DNA of 64,000 nucleotides, taken from assembly GCF_034931125.1 (NCBI RefSeq), contig NZ_JAYGHM010000019.1, forward strand, positions 1-64,000, in the 5' to 3' direction. Numbering within the stretch: the first letter of the stretch is position 1; each line of letters opens with the position of its first letter. Source of the stretch: Rivularia sp034931125. GTDB lineage: Bacteria > Cyanobacteriota > Cyanobacteriia > Cyanobacteriales > Nostocaceae. A program made the translations under genes and the position numbers. Below, piece after piece: positions 8,881 to 19,135 of this stretch. The notes beneath the pieces were generated by a model. The model had not been told where the DNA came from, did no database searches, and saw only the letters and a program-made list of their open reading frames with translations.

Positions 8881-9073
8881 AGTTTACTTAATCAAACAAA
8901 CAGTTTTATATGACTGGGGCAAATTAATTCGGTTAATTAAATTTGCCTTTAATGAAGAAATATTACAGCAACTGCGAAATAGCTATCGTCAGAACAAGGA
9001 ATTGTTAGTCGTGGTTAGTGGTTAGTTGTTAATTTTTAACTCCTAACTTCTAACTCCTAACTCCTAACTATTA

Positions 9074-9988
9074 TCAACCATTAGCTGATTCCAAAAGCTG
9101 TTTCCTGGCTCTTTCAGCCCGTGCTTCTGCGCTCGTCATGACTTCTTCCATATTTTCAAGCATTTCGCCGGGGAAGTTTTCTAAAACTCTAGTAGAAATT
9201 GCAACTCTACCTTTTCCTTCATCTATGTCGATGATGAGAGCTTTAATTTCTTGCGAGGGTTGAAATACCTTTTCGATATTGTCAATAAACTTCTGGCTGA
9301 TTTGCTTGATGTGGAGTAAAGCGCTAACGCCGTTTATATCAACAAATACGCCAAATGCTTTGATACCAGTTATTTTCCCTTCTACTAACTGACCGATTTC
9401 TAATAAACTGAAACTAGCAGAACTTTTCGCCAAGCGCTGGGAAAGTACAAGTTTGTTAGTGTTTTGGTTTATTTCTAAAAAGCTAACGGTGAGTTTTTGA
9501 CCTTTGAGTGCTTCCAAATTGTTGCGCTCAAGCAGGTGAGAACGAGGAATAAAACCACGCAAACCAAGAAGATCGACGGTGACACCACCTTTGTTGGCGT
9601 TCATCACCTGCACGTCTACACTCTTGGAATTCTCTTGCATTTCTAGCAACTTGCGCCAAATCTGCCTCATTTCTAACTGGCGGCGAGAAATGGTTACTTG
9701 CCCTTCTGCATTTTGCTCTTGGACAATTACAAATTCTAATTCCTCATGAAGTGGTAGAACTTCTGATAAATCTATTACCTCTCTCAAAGCCGCTTCATGA
9801 CGGGGAATAAAGGCACTTGACTTGCCCCCAATATCGGCATAAGCTCCATCTGGATCGATTTGGAATACTTTCCCTTTTACTACCTGTCCTTTCTGGAACT
9901 GGTAGTCGTGTTTTTCTAAAGCCTTAGCAAAGTCGTCCATTGTAAAAGACGTATCGGCTTTTTGAGAGATGTTAGCTTCGTTCTCCAT
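9074..9988 (-). CDS. rps1: 30S ribosomal protein S1 paralogue (three S1 domains)
   Basis: 304 aa with three S1 RNA-binding repeats at about 32-100, 115-182 and 198-268. KGQVVKGKVFQIDPDGAYAD, KGGVTVDLLGLRGFIPRSHL and VEGKITGIKAFGVFVDINGV mark the starts. Cyanobacteria usually carry two or three S1-type proteins of this short form, and this length fits the smaller (Rps1b-like) paralogue. It would help recruit mRNAs to the ribosome. It is monocistronic, with micro-repeats (CTCCTAACTTCTAACTCC) directly after its stop. Confidence 0.88.
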   Translation of the reverse strand: MENEANISQKADTSFTMDDFAKALEKHDYQFQKGQVVKGKVFQIDPDGAYADIGGKSSAFIPRHEAALREVIDLSEVLPLHEELEFVIVQEQNAEGQVTISRRQLEMRQIWRKLLEMQENSKSVDVQVMNANKGGVTVDLLGLRGFIPRSHLLERNNLEALKGQKLTVSFLEINQNTNKLVLSQRLAKSSASFSLLEIGQLVEGKITGIKAFGVFVDINGVSALLHIKQISQKFIDNIEKVFQPSQEIKALIIDIDEGKGRVAISTRVLENFPGEMLENMEEVMTSAEARAERARKQLLESANG

Positions 9989-10181
9989 AACAAATTGAAG
10001 ATGAATTAAGATTTAGAGCGCCCTTTGTATAAGGACAGATTATTATTCATTAGTCATTAATTACCGATCGCAATCAATATTTTTCTGGATGAAAAGTTTC
10101 GATTGTTTACAAACAGTTAATTATCCGATCCGTAACTAATAACAACCCTTACACCATATCCTACAAATCCCGTCAAGATCG

Positions 10182-10919
10182 CTAAAGCTGCCCAAATAAT
10201 TCTTTAACCTGTTCCCAAGCATCTTTCTCTGCTGTTGGATTGTAGCTAGCACGGCGATCGCAAAAAAAACCGTGGTTGGCATCTTTGTAACGAAATACAC
10301 GGCTAATTACTTGATATTTTTCTAATTCAGCTTCGATTTGGTCTACTTGCTCTGTGGGGATACTGGAATCTTCCATGCCAAAAAAGGCATAAAGCATACC
10401 TTTGATTTCTGAAGTAACATTTATAGTAGGTTCACCACCACCAGGAGTACTAGTGGTTATACGTGCGCCGTAAAATGAGGCAGTAGCTTTTATGTCAACT
10501 AAGCTGGCGGCAAGATATGCCACATGACCGCCGAAGCAGAAACCAATGCAGCCGAATGCATCTTTTTTTACTTCGGGTAAGGTTTTTAGATAGTCTATAG
10601 CCGATTGAATATCGCTCAAAAGTTCTGAAGCTTTAGTTTGTCCCCAAGCGTAATTTTTACCGACTTCTATATCTTCGGGGGTATAGCCGGTTGCAAAGCC
10701 GGGTGCAAGACGTTGAAATAGCGCCGGAGCAATGGCAATATATCCTTCTTTCGCGATACGTTCGGCAACTTCCCGGATGTGGGCATTCACCCCAAATATT
10801 TCCTGCAATACCACAACTCCTGGATAGCTACCTTCTTCTTGAGGTTTTACTAAATAAGCATCGATTTGTACTGAATCCGATGCTATTTTTACGGTTTTAG
10901 TATCTATTGCACAAATCAT
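10182..10919 (-). CDS. Dienelactone hydrolase family protein
   Basis: A 245-aa alpha/beta hydrolase. The family's Cys nucleophile is in GFCFGGH (Cys128), with Glu40 in LQEIFGVN, Asp184 in GMEDSSIP and His216 in DANHGFF, which completes the Cys-Asp-His triad of carboxymethylenebutenolidases. In cyanobacteria the natural substrate is unclear, and the aromatic-degradation partners are absent here. It is divergently transcribed from plmA across a 222-bp AT-rich spacer. Confidence 0.9.
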   Translation of the reverse strand: MICAIDTKTVKIASDSVQIDAYLVKPQEEGSYPGVVVLQEIFGVNAHIREVAERIAKEGYIAIAPALFQRLAPGFATGYTPEDIEVGKNYAWGQTKASELLSDIQSAIDYLKTLPEVKKDAFGCIGFCFGGHVAYLAASLVDIKATASFYGARITTSTPGGGEPTINVTSEIKGMLYAFFGMEDSSIPTEQVDQIEAELEKYQVISRVFRYKDANHGFFCDRRASYNPTAEKDAWEQVKELFGQL

Positions 10920-11141
10920 AATAGTTTTTACCAGTGTGGTGTAATTATTAGATATAGTTATGCTTGTTTAAGAGCTTAACTCTCATAAAATTATTAACTA
11001 ACACGACCCATTCCTATGAAAAATTTATAGTTATCAAATTCGATGTATAAATAAATTGTTTAATATTTAGTATTTAATTTTTTTTTAGCAACTATTTTTA
11101 CCGCTTTCCGATAAAAGCTACTAGCACCCAGAAAACCGAAG

Positions 11142-12131
11142 GTGATGATTCAATTCCGCATTCAGCCAGATAGTGAAATTCCCGCATCGACTCAGTTGTT
11201 CAATCAAATTCGATTTGCGATCGCATCGCGGCAATATCCACCAGCTTATAAGTTGCCTTCAACCCGAGCATTGGCAATGCAAACCGGGTTGCATCGCAAT
11301 ACCATTAGCAAAGTTTACCGTCAATTGGAGGAAGATGGACTTGTAGAAAGTCTGGCTGGTTCGGGAATTTACGTCCGCGCTCAAGGACACGAGGGTGGTA
11401 GTAAATTACAATCGCCGATTCTCAAACAACATCCCCAAGCATACAAAATTGTTCAGAAGGCTCTTGATGAATTACTTTCTCAAGGTTGTTCCCTTAACCA
11501 AGCCCGCGAGATATTTCTAGCTGAAATTGATTGGCGGTTGCGTTGTAGTGCGCGGGTGCTAGTAGCAGTACCGACTCAGGATATCGGTGCTGGTGAATTA
11601 ATAGTACAAGAATTAGAACAAGCCTTACAAATACCAGTACAGTTAGTTGCGACTGAAGAGCTATCTGCCGTATTGGATAAAACAAGCTCGGCAACAGTTG
11701 TTACAAGTCGATATTTCATCGGCGAATTAGAAGCAATTGCAGCACCTAGAGCAGTACGTGTAATCCCCCTTGATATCCACGATTATGCTAAGGAATTTAA
11801 CATTGTTAAAAATTTATCAAAAGATAGTTGTATTGGCATCGTCAGCCTTAGTTCCGGAATTCTCAGAGCCACAGAAGTAATTCTCCACGGTTTGCGGGGA
11901 GATGAAATATTGGTGATGACTTCCCAGCCAAAAGATAGTTATAAGTTAGGAGCAATAGTCAAGCGAGCGCAAATAGTTTTTAGTACTGACGAGACTAGTT
12001 ATGCTGCCGTACAAAATGCTATGCAAATGGCTATGGAAGACATCATCCGTCCACCCAAACTGGTTTACTGTGAAAATTATATCGGCAGTAAATCGATTAA
12101 TTTGCTCAAGAGAGAATTAGGTTTGGATTGA
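11142..12131 (+). CDS. plmA: GntR-family regulator PlmA
   Basis: A winged HTH of GntR type at about 10-75 (PSTRALAMQTGLHRNTISKV, then EEDGLVESLAGSGIYV), followed by a long C-terminal domain containing WRLRCSARVLV and ending SKSINLLKRELGLD. The whole matches the cyanobacterial regulator PlmA (plasmid maintenance; known to interact with the PII-PipX complex). 329 aa is the usual size. The start is either GTG 11142 or the adjoining ATG 11145, after GAAGG. Family assignment is from memory of conserved segments. Confidence 0.88.
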   Translation: MMIQFRIQPDSEIPASTQLFNQIRFAIASRQYPPAYKLPSTRALAMQTGLHRNTISKVYRQLEEDGLVESLAGSGIYVRAQGHEGGSKLQSPILKQHPQAYKIVQKALDELLSQGCSLNQAREIFLAEIDWRLRCSARVLVAVPTQDIGAGELIVQELEQALQIPVQLVATEELSAVLDKTSSATVVTSRYFIGELEAIAAPRAVRVIPLDIHDYAKEFNIVKNLSKDSCIGIVSLSSGILRATEVILHGLRGDEILVMTSQPKDSYKLGAIVKRAQIVFSTDETSYAAVQNAMQMAMEDIIRPPKLVYCENYIGSKSINLLKRELGLD

Positions 12132-12229
12132 ATAGGGAATAGGGAATAGGGAGTTATAAAACTATTTTTAGTGGGAGCATCCTGCTCCTTTATTTTTCTC
12201 AATGCCCCATTCTCTACTCCCTTTCCTAC

Positions 12230-13117
12230 TTACGCAGAAAGCAGTGTGGGTAATTGTAAAAACTTTCTTACTACATCTAAGTAAGTACTTGGGTCTTCTA
12301 ACATGGGAAAATGAGCGGTGTTGGGAATCATTACATACTCAACTTGGTCGCTCAATACTGCTGCTTTTTTCCCCATCTGGGCGGGGATAATCCGATCGTA
12401 TTCTCCAGATACTAATAAAGTTGGTACTTGAAGTTTGGCAAATTCGTGTGGCATCAACTCGGACTGAGCTTTACTGACAGAAGTATAAATTGTATTTAAA
12501 GCCGCATCATAATCCGCGATCAGAAAGTCTTGCAAAAATGCCTGACGTTCTGCTGCTTTGATAGAACGATATAAAAATCGCGCCATAAACATTTTGTCAA
12601 CTAATGGAATTTTTCCCAACCATTGAGGACGGAATTTGACGACATAGCCACCAAATTTGTGAAAAGCCTCAAAAGCTTGTTTGTCATACTCAAAAATCCC
12701 ACTACAAGTCAAAATTGCTTTTTCTACACGTTCTTGATAACGATTAAGGAACAAAGTCGCGATCGATGCTCCCATAGAATGAGCGTTCAGATACACGCGC
12801 TGCAACTGCAATTCCGAGAGGAATGCTGCTAAATCCTCGACATATTCTTCTAGCTCGTAGGTTAATTCTTCTACTTCTTCTGCTTGGAGGGGTTGCGAAT
12901 CGACGATATTAATCGGTTTTCCACGGGAACGTCCAAATCCCCGCATATCGTAAAGTAAACAATCGAATTGTTCCGATAAAACTTCAGCAGTACTCTCCCA
13001 ATATCGAGCGCTACCAGCCCAACCGTGAATAAACACCATTACTGGTTTTTGTAAACCATCAGATTGTTTAATCCACTCGTAGTAATGTTCTACGCCACGA
13101 ACTTTAATATAAGCCAT
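12230..13117 (-). CDS. Alpha/beta fold hydrolase
   Basis: 295 aa. HGWAGSARYW (oxyanion region at 31-40), a nucleophile elbow NAHSMGAS with Ser114, the acid in SGEYDRIIP, and the catalytic His in NTAHFPML give a complete Ser-Asp-His triad. There is no signal peptide, so it is cytoplasmic. The substrate is unknown; esterase, lipase or haloperoxidase-like relatives are all possible. Its 3' end faces the 3' end of plmA. Confidence 0.9.
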   Translation of the reverse strand: MAYIKVRGVEHYYEWIKQSDGLQKPVMVFIHGWAGSARYWESTAEVLSEQFDCLLYDMRGFGRSRGKPINIVDSQPLQAEEVEELTYELEEYVEDLAAFLSELQLQRVYLNAHSMGASIATLFLNRYQERVEKAILTCSGIFEYDKQAFEAFHKFGGYVVKFRPQWLGKIPLVDKMFMARFLYRSIKAAERQAFLQDFLIADYDAALNTIYTSVSKAQSELMPHEFAKLQVPTLLVSGEYDRIIPAQMGKKAAVLSDQVEYVMIPNTAHFPMLEDPSTYLDVVRKFLQLPTLLSA

Positions 13118-13255
13118 CTATCAAAAGCTAAATGTGAAGCAGTACGGTCAGTGGGTCTCCCATAGGGAGATAACAAAAGGGTCAAAAATAAAAAAATTAG
13201 AAGTTAAGAAATAATTCCTAACTTCTAATTTCCAATTCTTAACTCCTAACTCTAT

Positions 13256-14608
13256 TTAAGCTGATTCAGGCTTCGCTAGGGAAGAGGGATGAACTAGCAA
13301 TTCCGCAGTGGAACGCTTCTCTACCATTTCCCGCGTTACCGTACAAATAGCTACATCTTTACGAGAAGGTAACTCGTACATTACATCCAGCATCAGTTCT
13401 TCTACAATACCTCGCAAAGCTCTGGCTCCAGTCTTACGACGATAAGCTTCTTGAGCTATGGCTTTAAGGGCATCCGTATTAAATTCTAACTGGACGTTAT
13501 CCATATTCAACAGTTTTTGATACTGTTTAACCAAAGCGCTACGCGGTTTAGTTAATATCGCCATCAGCGCTTCTTCATCAAGTGGATCTACTACTGCCAC
13601 CATTGGTACCCGCCCAATAAATTCCGGTATCATGCCGAACTTAACTAGGTCTCCCGGTTCCAGTTGGCGCACTGTATCTGCCGCTCGCTTTTCTTTTGTT
13701 AACCCTTCTCCTGGCTGTAAAAAACCAATTGACTTTCTACCCGTTCTCTGCTCTACTACTTTTTCCAAACCTACAAAAGCACCACCGCAGACGAATAGAA
13801 TATTGCTCGTATCAATCTGGATGCAGTCCTGATAAGGATGCTTGCGTCCTCCTTGAGGCGGTACGTTGGCAACGGTTCCTTCGAGCATTTTCAGCAAAGC
13901 TTGCTGTACCCCTTCGCCAGAAACATCTCTTGTTATCGAGGGGTTCTCACTCTTACGAGCAATTTTGTCAATTTCATCGATGTAAATAATGCCTCGTTGC
14001 GCTTCTTCAACATCTAGATCGGCAACCTGTAACAGCCGCAACAGAATATTTTCTACATCTTCCCCTACATAACCGGCTTCAGTTAAGGTAGTTGCATCGG
14101 CGACAGCGAATGGTACATCAAGAATTTTTGCTAGGGTTTGCGCCAACAAAGTCTTTCCACAACCTGTAGGACCAATTAACAAAATATTCGATTTTTGAAG
14201 CTCTACTACATCCTCAGTGGAATCTTTGCCGCCCTCTTTAGACCCACCAACCAGCGACAATCTTTTGTAGTGATTGTATACCGCGACTGAAAGTACTTTC
14301 TTGGCTTCTTCTTGACCAATAACGTGTTCGTCTAAATAATTCTTAATCTCTCGTGGTTTTGGTATTTGGTTCAGCGAGAGACTGGCTGTCCGGGTACGGC
14401 GTTTTTGAGGCGGCTCTGACCTGGGTGCTGGCTGCGAAGCCGCTGCTGCACCATTGGTATCGAGCAATTCCTCATCTAATATTTCGTTACACAGGTCAAC
14501 GCACTCATCGCAAATGTAGACTCCCGGTCCGGCGATTAGCTTACGTACCTGCTCTTGAGATTTGCCACAAAATGAACATTTTAAATGGGAGTCGTACTTA
14601 CCTGTCAT
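13256..14608 (-). CDS. clpX: ATP-dependent Clp protease ATP-binding subunit ClpX
   Basis: 450 aa. The N-terminal zinc-binding domain has Cys11, Cys14, Cys33 and Cys36. The AAA+ core has Walker A GPTGCGKT, Walker B IIYIDEID, and the RKSIGFL region that in ClpX contacts ClpP. It unfolds substrates and feeds them to ClpP. It follows clpP by 9 nt on the same strand, so the two are co-transcribed. Confidence 0.97.
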   Translation of the reverse strand: MTGKYDSHLKCSFCGKSQEQVRKLIAGPGVYICDECVDLCNEILDEELLDTNGAAAASQPAPRSEPPQKRRTRTASLSLNQIPKPREIKNYLDEHVIGQEEAKKVLSVAVYNHYKRLSLVGGSKEGGKDSTEDVVELQKSNILLIGPTGCGKTLLAQTLAKILDVPFAVADATTLTEAGYVGEDVENILLRLLQVADLDVEEAQRGIIYIDEIDKIARKSENPSITRDVSGEGVQQALLKMLEGTVANVPPQGGRKHPYQDCIQIDTSNILFVCGGAFVGLEKVVEQRTGRKSIGFLQPGEGLTKEKRAADTVRQLEPGDLVKFGMIPEFIGRVPMVAVVDPLDEEALMAILTKPRSALVKQYQKLLNMDNVQLEFNTDALKAIAQEAYRRKTGARALRGIVEELMLDVMYELPSRKDVAICTVTREMVEKRSTAELLVHPSSLAKPESA

Positions 14609-14617
14609 ACCAGCCTC

Positions 14618-15316
14618 TTATTTCACACTAGTGACGTTTTCCCCTGCTGTGGGAAGATATTGCCTAGAGATAACCTGGTCGATTAACCCGTAGTTTTTAG
14701 CTTCCTCAGCCGACATGAAAAAATCTCGTTCGGTATCAGCGTCTATTTTCTCTAATGGTTGACCAGTATGAGATGCTAACAACTCGTTCAATTTAGATTT
14801 ATGATAAAGAATTTCTTTAGCTTGGATTTCTATATCTACTGCTTGCCCCTGAGCGCCGCCTAACGGTTGATGAATCATGATTCGCGAATCCGGAAGAGAC
14901 ATTCGCTTACCGGCGGTTCCTGCTGCTAGTAAAAAAGCACCCATGCTAGCAGCTAATCCAAAACATATGGTTACTACGTCTGGACGTATTTGTTGAATTG
15001 TATCATAAATTGCCATTCCTGCCGTAACTGAGCCGCCAGGGGAATTTATGTAGATTTGAATATCTTTTTCTGAATCATCGGCATCTAAAAATAGCAATTG
15101 GGCAACAATCGAGTTGGCAACTGCATCATCAACGGGAGTTCCGAGAAAAACAATCCGCTCTCGTAGCAAGCGCGAGTAGATGTCAAAGGCTCGTTCTCCC
15201 ATGCCTGATTGTTCTACCACCGTTGGTAGCATTGAAGTAGAGCGATCGCTTTGCGAATAAATAGAAAATTGATTCACACTACTTACGAGATAATTTTCCG
15301 ACTGCGATACAAGCAT
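14618..15316 (-). CDS. clpP: ATP-dependent Clp protease proteolytic subunit ClpP
   Basis: 232 aa with the serine-protease triad Ser124 (GLAASMGA), His149 (MIHQPLGG) and Asp198 (TERDFFM). It forms the proteolytic chamber for ClpX. The first 28 or so residues (S/N/Q-rich, up to TSML) extend beyond typical ClpP; Met29 is an alternative start, giving about 204 aa. The order tig-clpP-clpX on one strand is the classic bacterial arrangement, here with 313 bp between tig and clpP. Confidence 0.96.
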   Translation of the reverse strand: MLVSQSENYLVSSVNQFSIYSQSDRSTSMLPTVVEQSGMGERAFDIYSRLLRERIVFLGTPVDDAVANSIVAQLLFLDADDSEKDIQIYINSPGGSVTAGMAIYDTIQQIRPDVVTICFGLAASMGAFLLAAGTAGKRMSLPDSRIMIHQPLGGAQGQAVDIEIQAKEILYHKSKLNELLASHTGQPLEKIDADTERDFFMSAEEAKNYGLIDQVISRQYLPTAGENVTSVK

Positions 15317-15417
15317 AAAGAAATTAATGATTTTGACAATAGTAGCAATTAAGACAGCAATTACTGCTTGTTTATAATGCGAACCGAATTTTCATAAGAC
15401 AGTATGTATTAACCATT

Positions 15418-15510
15418 ATGCCTTATAGAAATGAAGAGCGTGTAGATGTCATCAATTTGCTACAAGGCTGCAAGACACTTCTAACTGATGTCGGTTTTCA
15501 AGTATTTTAA
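15418..15510 (+). other. Possible 30-aa ORF between clpP and tig
   Basis: ATG 15418 opens MPYRNEERVDVINLLQGC and runs to TAA 15508, antisense to the clp operon direction. There is no Shine-Dalgarno. It may be a gene fragment or chance. Nothing else is seen in the 313-bp spacer. Confidence 0.2.
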
Positions 15511-15629
15511 AATTGATCCCGACTTTTTATTTTGGCAATTTTGATTATGAAGACCGGGAGTTTTCAGCCATCAGCGATCAACTTACACGCAAATAAACAT
15601 TGCCAATCGCTGAATGGAATAAACCTTCA

Positions 15630-17063
15630 TTATTCTTGTACCGTAGCAGAGGCAGTTTGTTCCTCGATTGAAGAATCATTTTCGTTTTCTGGTTCAGATT
15701 CCTCTTGTGCAACCGTTTCTGGAGGATTTAAAGAGCCTTCGGGTACTAGTTCAATAGAAGAACGTTCTAAGAGCCAGTCAATTATTTTCTCAGTCAATAA
15801 TTCGTTTTCGACCACTTCTTTGACTCTATCTGGGTCAACATCCTGCTCGGAATATTCTTCCATTATTTTTTTGATTCTGGCTTCTATTTCTTCTTCGCTC
15901 GTTTTGATGGATTCGCGATCGCCAACTTCGCGCAAAGCCAAAGTTCTTTTGAGTCGATCGACTGCTTCGGGACGAGAACGTTCGCGCAACTGAGGAATAG
16001 TATCTTGATTGAACAATTTCTTAATATCCAAACCTTGCTGGGAAAGACGCATTGCTGTTTGGGTAATCATTGCATCGACTTCCTGCTGAACCATTGTTTC
16101 GGGCAAGTCAAATGTTGCATCCTTAACTAATTCGTTCAACAAAGCTTCTTGTTTTTTTGCCTTAGCGCTGTCTTCTGTTTCTTTTTGAAACCGCTCATCT
16201 AAGGAACTACGTAACTCTTCCAAGGTCTCGAATTCGCTGATTTCTTGAGCAAAATCATCGTTGATTTCAGGTAGTTCTTTTTCCTTAAGCTCTTTAAGGG
16301 TTACTGTAAAAAGGGCGGCTTTTCCGGCTAATTCTTCGTTAGCATAGGGGTCGGGGAACTGAGCCGAAATTTCCTTGGTTTCTCCAGGATTCATCCCGAT
16401 TATTCCTGCAATAAACCCAGGAATAAATTTATCTTCCTCTAAATCAACTTGAAAGTCAGTAGCTTCGGCACCGGAAATTGGTTCGAGTTCTTCGGTTGCT
16501 TTTTCCTCACCTTCCGCAGGAGCCAAAAAGCCCTTAAAGTCAATAATGGAAGTATCTCCCAACTGTGCCGGACGACCTTCCACAGGAATCAAAGTCGCCA
16601 TTGAAATACGTTCTTTATCCAAAACTTTATCTACCTGTTCTGGATCGTATTTAACTTCCTCAACTTTGAACTGCAAACCAGAATACTCACCCAAATTGAT
16701 TTGGGGTGGTACATCTACCGCAGCCGAAAAAGTCAATGGCTGTCCTGGCTCATAATTATTGATTAATTCTTCAAACGATGAGCGTAACTCAGGCTGACCG
16801 ATAGCTTCAATATTTTCTTGTTTTATCGCTTCACCAATCCCATCTTGAATCAATTCTTCCAAAGCCGCAGCTTTGATACGAGTTTTGCCCAAACGCTGTA
16901 GCAATATCTGACGAGGCACCTTACCCTTACGAAACCCAGAAATATTAGCTTCCCGAGCGTAATTTTGAATAACCTTTTCGTAGGTTTGCTTGGTTTTTTC
17001 CGGCGCAATCTCGATTTCTATACCGATTTGACTGGCTGGCAGTTTTTCCTGGGTGACTTTCAT
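15630..17063 (-). CDS. tig: Trigger factor
   Basis: The ribosome-associated chaperone and peptidyl-prolyl isomerase. The ribosome-binding signature GFRKGKVPRQIL lies near 45-56, the PPIase domain (LGDTSIIDFKGFL, then FIPGFIAGIIGMNPGETKEI) is in the middle, and a helical C-terminal domain follows. I start at ATG 17063 (MKVTQEKLPASQIGIEIEI, 477 aa), the canonical beginning. An upstream ATG would add 18 residues (MRSRSNTKSS...) not typical of the family. The acidic tail EEQTASATVQE is longer than in E. coli. Confidence 0.95.
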   Translation of the reverse strand: MKVTQEKLPASQIGIEIEIAPEKTKQTYEKVIQNYAREANISGFRKGKVPRQILLQRLGKTRIKAAALEELIQDGIGEAIKQENIEAIGQPELRSSFEELINNYEPGQPLTFSAAVDVPPQINLGEYSGLQFKVEEVKYDPEQVDKVLDKERISMATLIPVEGRPAQLGDTSIIDFKGFLAPAEGEEKATEELEPISGAEATDFQVDLEEDKFIPGFIAGIIGMNPGETKEISAQFPDPYANEELAGKAALFTVTLKELKEKELPEINDDFAQEISEFETLEELRSSLDERFQKETEDSAKAKKQEALLNELVKDATFDLPETMVQQEVDAMITQTAMRLSQQGLDIKKLFNQDTIPQLRERSRPEAVDRLKRTLALREVGDRESIKTSEEEIEARIKKIMEEYSEQDVDPDRVKEVVENELLTEKIIDWLLERSSIELVPEGSLNPPETVAQEESEPENENDSSIEEQTASATVQE

Positions 17064-17855
17064 AAACTTGTCTCTATATATATTTCTGCTACTTTTTGTA
17101 TTTGAACGCGATCGCATTATCTAACCCCTTTGTCGAGGCAATTCCCGATCGGGAAAAAGCCCGGAGCCAATACAGAGGATAAATTTGCTGTCGCATCGAG
17201 CAATATAACCGTTCCACTAAACATCTGCTTAAATGGGAGTTCTTACTCAAAATATGGCGTTTCACCGTAATATGCCAATTTTCAACATAATGCTTGTGTT
17301 CCACAAGTTCTTTTGTCAAAAATCAGACGGCTTTTATGCTTGTGTCGAGTTGAAGGCTAACTCAACCACAATCCGGTGAATTATATCATTGTTATTTGCC
17401 GTTGCGATTAGGCAACAGTCCATCTGAATAATAGTACATCAACCTTCTTAATCAATGCCGTTTTTATAAGTTAAAAATCTAGGCTGCTATGCGGGAATGC
17501 CATAAAAATTGAAATGTGTTGCGTTCTATTTTTACTCCTCAAGCAAATATAGTGTATAATATATGTTCTATAATAAATAGAGATTAAATACAAATAGCTA
17601 ATTAATCATTGCTGTAAAATAAAGTAATATACAGGGAGTAGTATTGGTAATAAGATAATATTTATTTGAATAGATTGATTACAAATAATTATAAAAAGAA
17701 TTAAGTCATAGTTTTTTGTGATATTAAAAATAATTTACAAATGTAGCGAGATAAGTTTAAATACGATTAATATTATTTCTCAGTATTATTATATTTAGTT
17801 TGCGAACAATTGATGGATAATTACAACTAGAATTAATTGGGAGGAGGAAGTAAAT
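17064..17855. other. AT-rich divergent promoter region between tig and asd
   Basis: No convincing gene. It must hold the tig promoter (minus strand) and the asd promoter (plus strand). The right half is very AT-rich (TATATGTTCTATAATAAA near 17560). I see no riboswitch-like or operator palindrome that I would defend. Confidence 0.5.
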
Positions 17856-18899
17856 TTGTCTAAAACTTATCGTGTAGCTATTTTAGGAGCAACTGGTGCT
17901 GTAGGCACTGAATTGCTAGAATTATTAGAAGAGCGAAATTTCCCTTTGGCCGATTTAAAGTTATTGGCTTCAGAACGTAGCGCTGGCAAAAAACTACCCT
18001 TCAAAGGAGAAAATTTACTAATAGAGGCAGTAAGCGAAACTGCTTTGGATAATGTAGATTTGGTACTAGCTTCTGCTGGCGGTTCGGTTTCTAAAATTTG
18101 GGCACCCAAAGCAGTAGAAAGGGGTGCAGTGGTAATTGATAATTCCAGCGCATTTCGGATGAATCCCGAAGTTCCTTTAGTGGTGCCGGAAGTAAATCCC
18201 GAAGCTGCGACTAAACATAAGGGTATTATTGCGAACCCGAACTGCACTACTATTTTAATGTCGGTGGGAATATTTCCTTTACATAAAGTAAAGCCCATTA
18301 AACGGATTGTTGTGTCAACTTACCAGTCTGCTAGCGGTGCGGGTGCAAAGGCTATGGAAGAACTGAAAAACCAAAGCCTAGATATTCTAGCAGGAAAAGA
18401 ACCAGTAGCAAACGTATTTCCTTATCCAATAGCGTTTAACTTATTTCCACACAATTCGCCATTAAATTCGGCGGGCTATTGCGAGGAAGAAATGAAGATG
18501 GTCAACGAAACTCGCAAAATTTTTAGCGATCCAAATATTAAAATTACTGCAACTTGCGTTAGGGTACCAGTATTACGCGCTCATTCAGAAGCAATTAATT
18601 TAGAGTTTGCAACACCTTTTAATATAGAAGAAGCAAGAGAAATTTTAAGTAAATCTCCCGGCGTAAAATTGGTAGAAAATTGGCAAGAAAACTATTTTCC
18701 TATGCCCATACAAGCGACAGGTCAAGATGAGGTATTGGTGGGAAGAATTCGTCAGGATCTTTCTCATGAATGTGGTTTGGAATTATGGGTATGTGGCGAT
18801 CAAATTCGTAAAGGTGCTGCCTTAAATGCAGTCCAAATTGCCGAATTACTAGTAGAGAAGAATATATTTAATCCTGAAGTAGCATCAACTTATATGTAA
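17856..18899 (+). CDS. asd: Aspartate-semialdehyde dehydrogenase
   Basis: It reduces aspartyl phosphate to aspartate semialdehyde, the branch point to lysine, threonine and methionine. The NADP-binding GATGAVG is at 11-17 and the catalytic Cys130 is in NPNCTT. 347 aa matches the family. The start is TTG 17856, supported by GGGAGGAGGAAG about 6 nt upstream and by the canonical beginning SKTYRVAILGATGAVG. dapA follows 236 nt later, consistent with a lysine-synthesis cluster. Confidence 0.96.
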   Translation: MSKTYRVAILGATGAVGTELLELLEERNFPLADLKLLASERSAGKKLPFKGENLLIEAVSETALDNVDLVLASAGGSVSKIWAPKAVERGAVVIDNSSAFRMNPEVPLVVPEVNPEAATKHKGIIANPNCTTILMSVGIFPLHKVKPIKRIVVSTYQSASGAGAKAMEELKNQSLDILAGKEPVANVFPYPIAFNLFPHNSPLNSAGYCEEEMKMVNETRKIFSDPNIKITATCVRVPVLRAHSEAINLEFATPFNIEEAREILSKSPGVKLVENWQENYFPMPIQATGQDEVLVGRIRQDLSHECGLELWVCGDQIRKGAALNAVQIAELLVEKNIFNPEVASTYM

Positions 18900-19029
18900 T
18901 TATATGTAATAGAATATGAAAATAAGTATCATAAAATATGATAGCAATGGATATTTGAGAAGTTGACTTAAAAATTGCTATTAACTAAATTAACTAATAA
19001 TTATTAAATTGATTAAGGATTTAAAAGTA

Positions 19030-19119
19030 ATGAATGAGGTGTTGTTTGTCCTTGAAGAAAATGATCGGGTTATTAAATATAGACTAAGCGAAGCGGACGT
19101 GAAAACTACCTTTCTGTAA
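19030..19119 (+). other. Possible 29-aa ORF upstream of dapA
   Basis: ATG 19030 to TAA 19119 reads MNEVLFVLEENDRVIKYR then LSEADVKTTFL. The stop is 16 nt before the dapA ATG, so it could be a leader or a relic. There is no clear ribosome binding site, and I know no such family. Confidence 0.25.
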
Positions 19120-19135
19120 TTAGGAGCAAAGAAGA

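Noticed and set aside
12202..12390. 62-aa plus-strand frame at the end of the alpha/beta hydrolase gene
   Set aside because: It overlaps the hydrolase coding region on the other strand and has no motif.
17867..18298. 143-aa minus-strand reading frame inside asd
   Set aside because: It is the complement of a well-supported gene and has no family motif or ribosome binding site.
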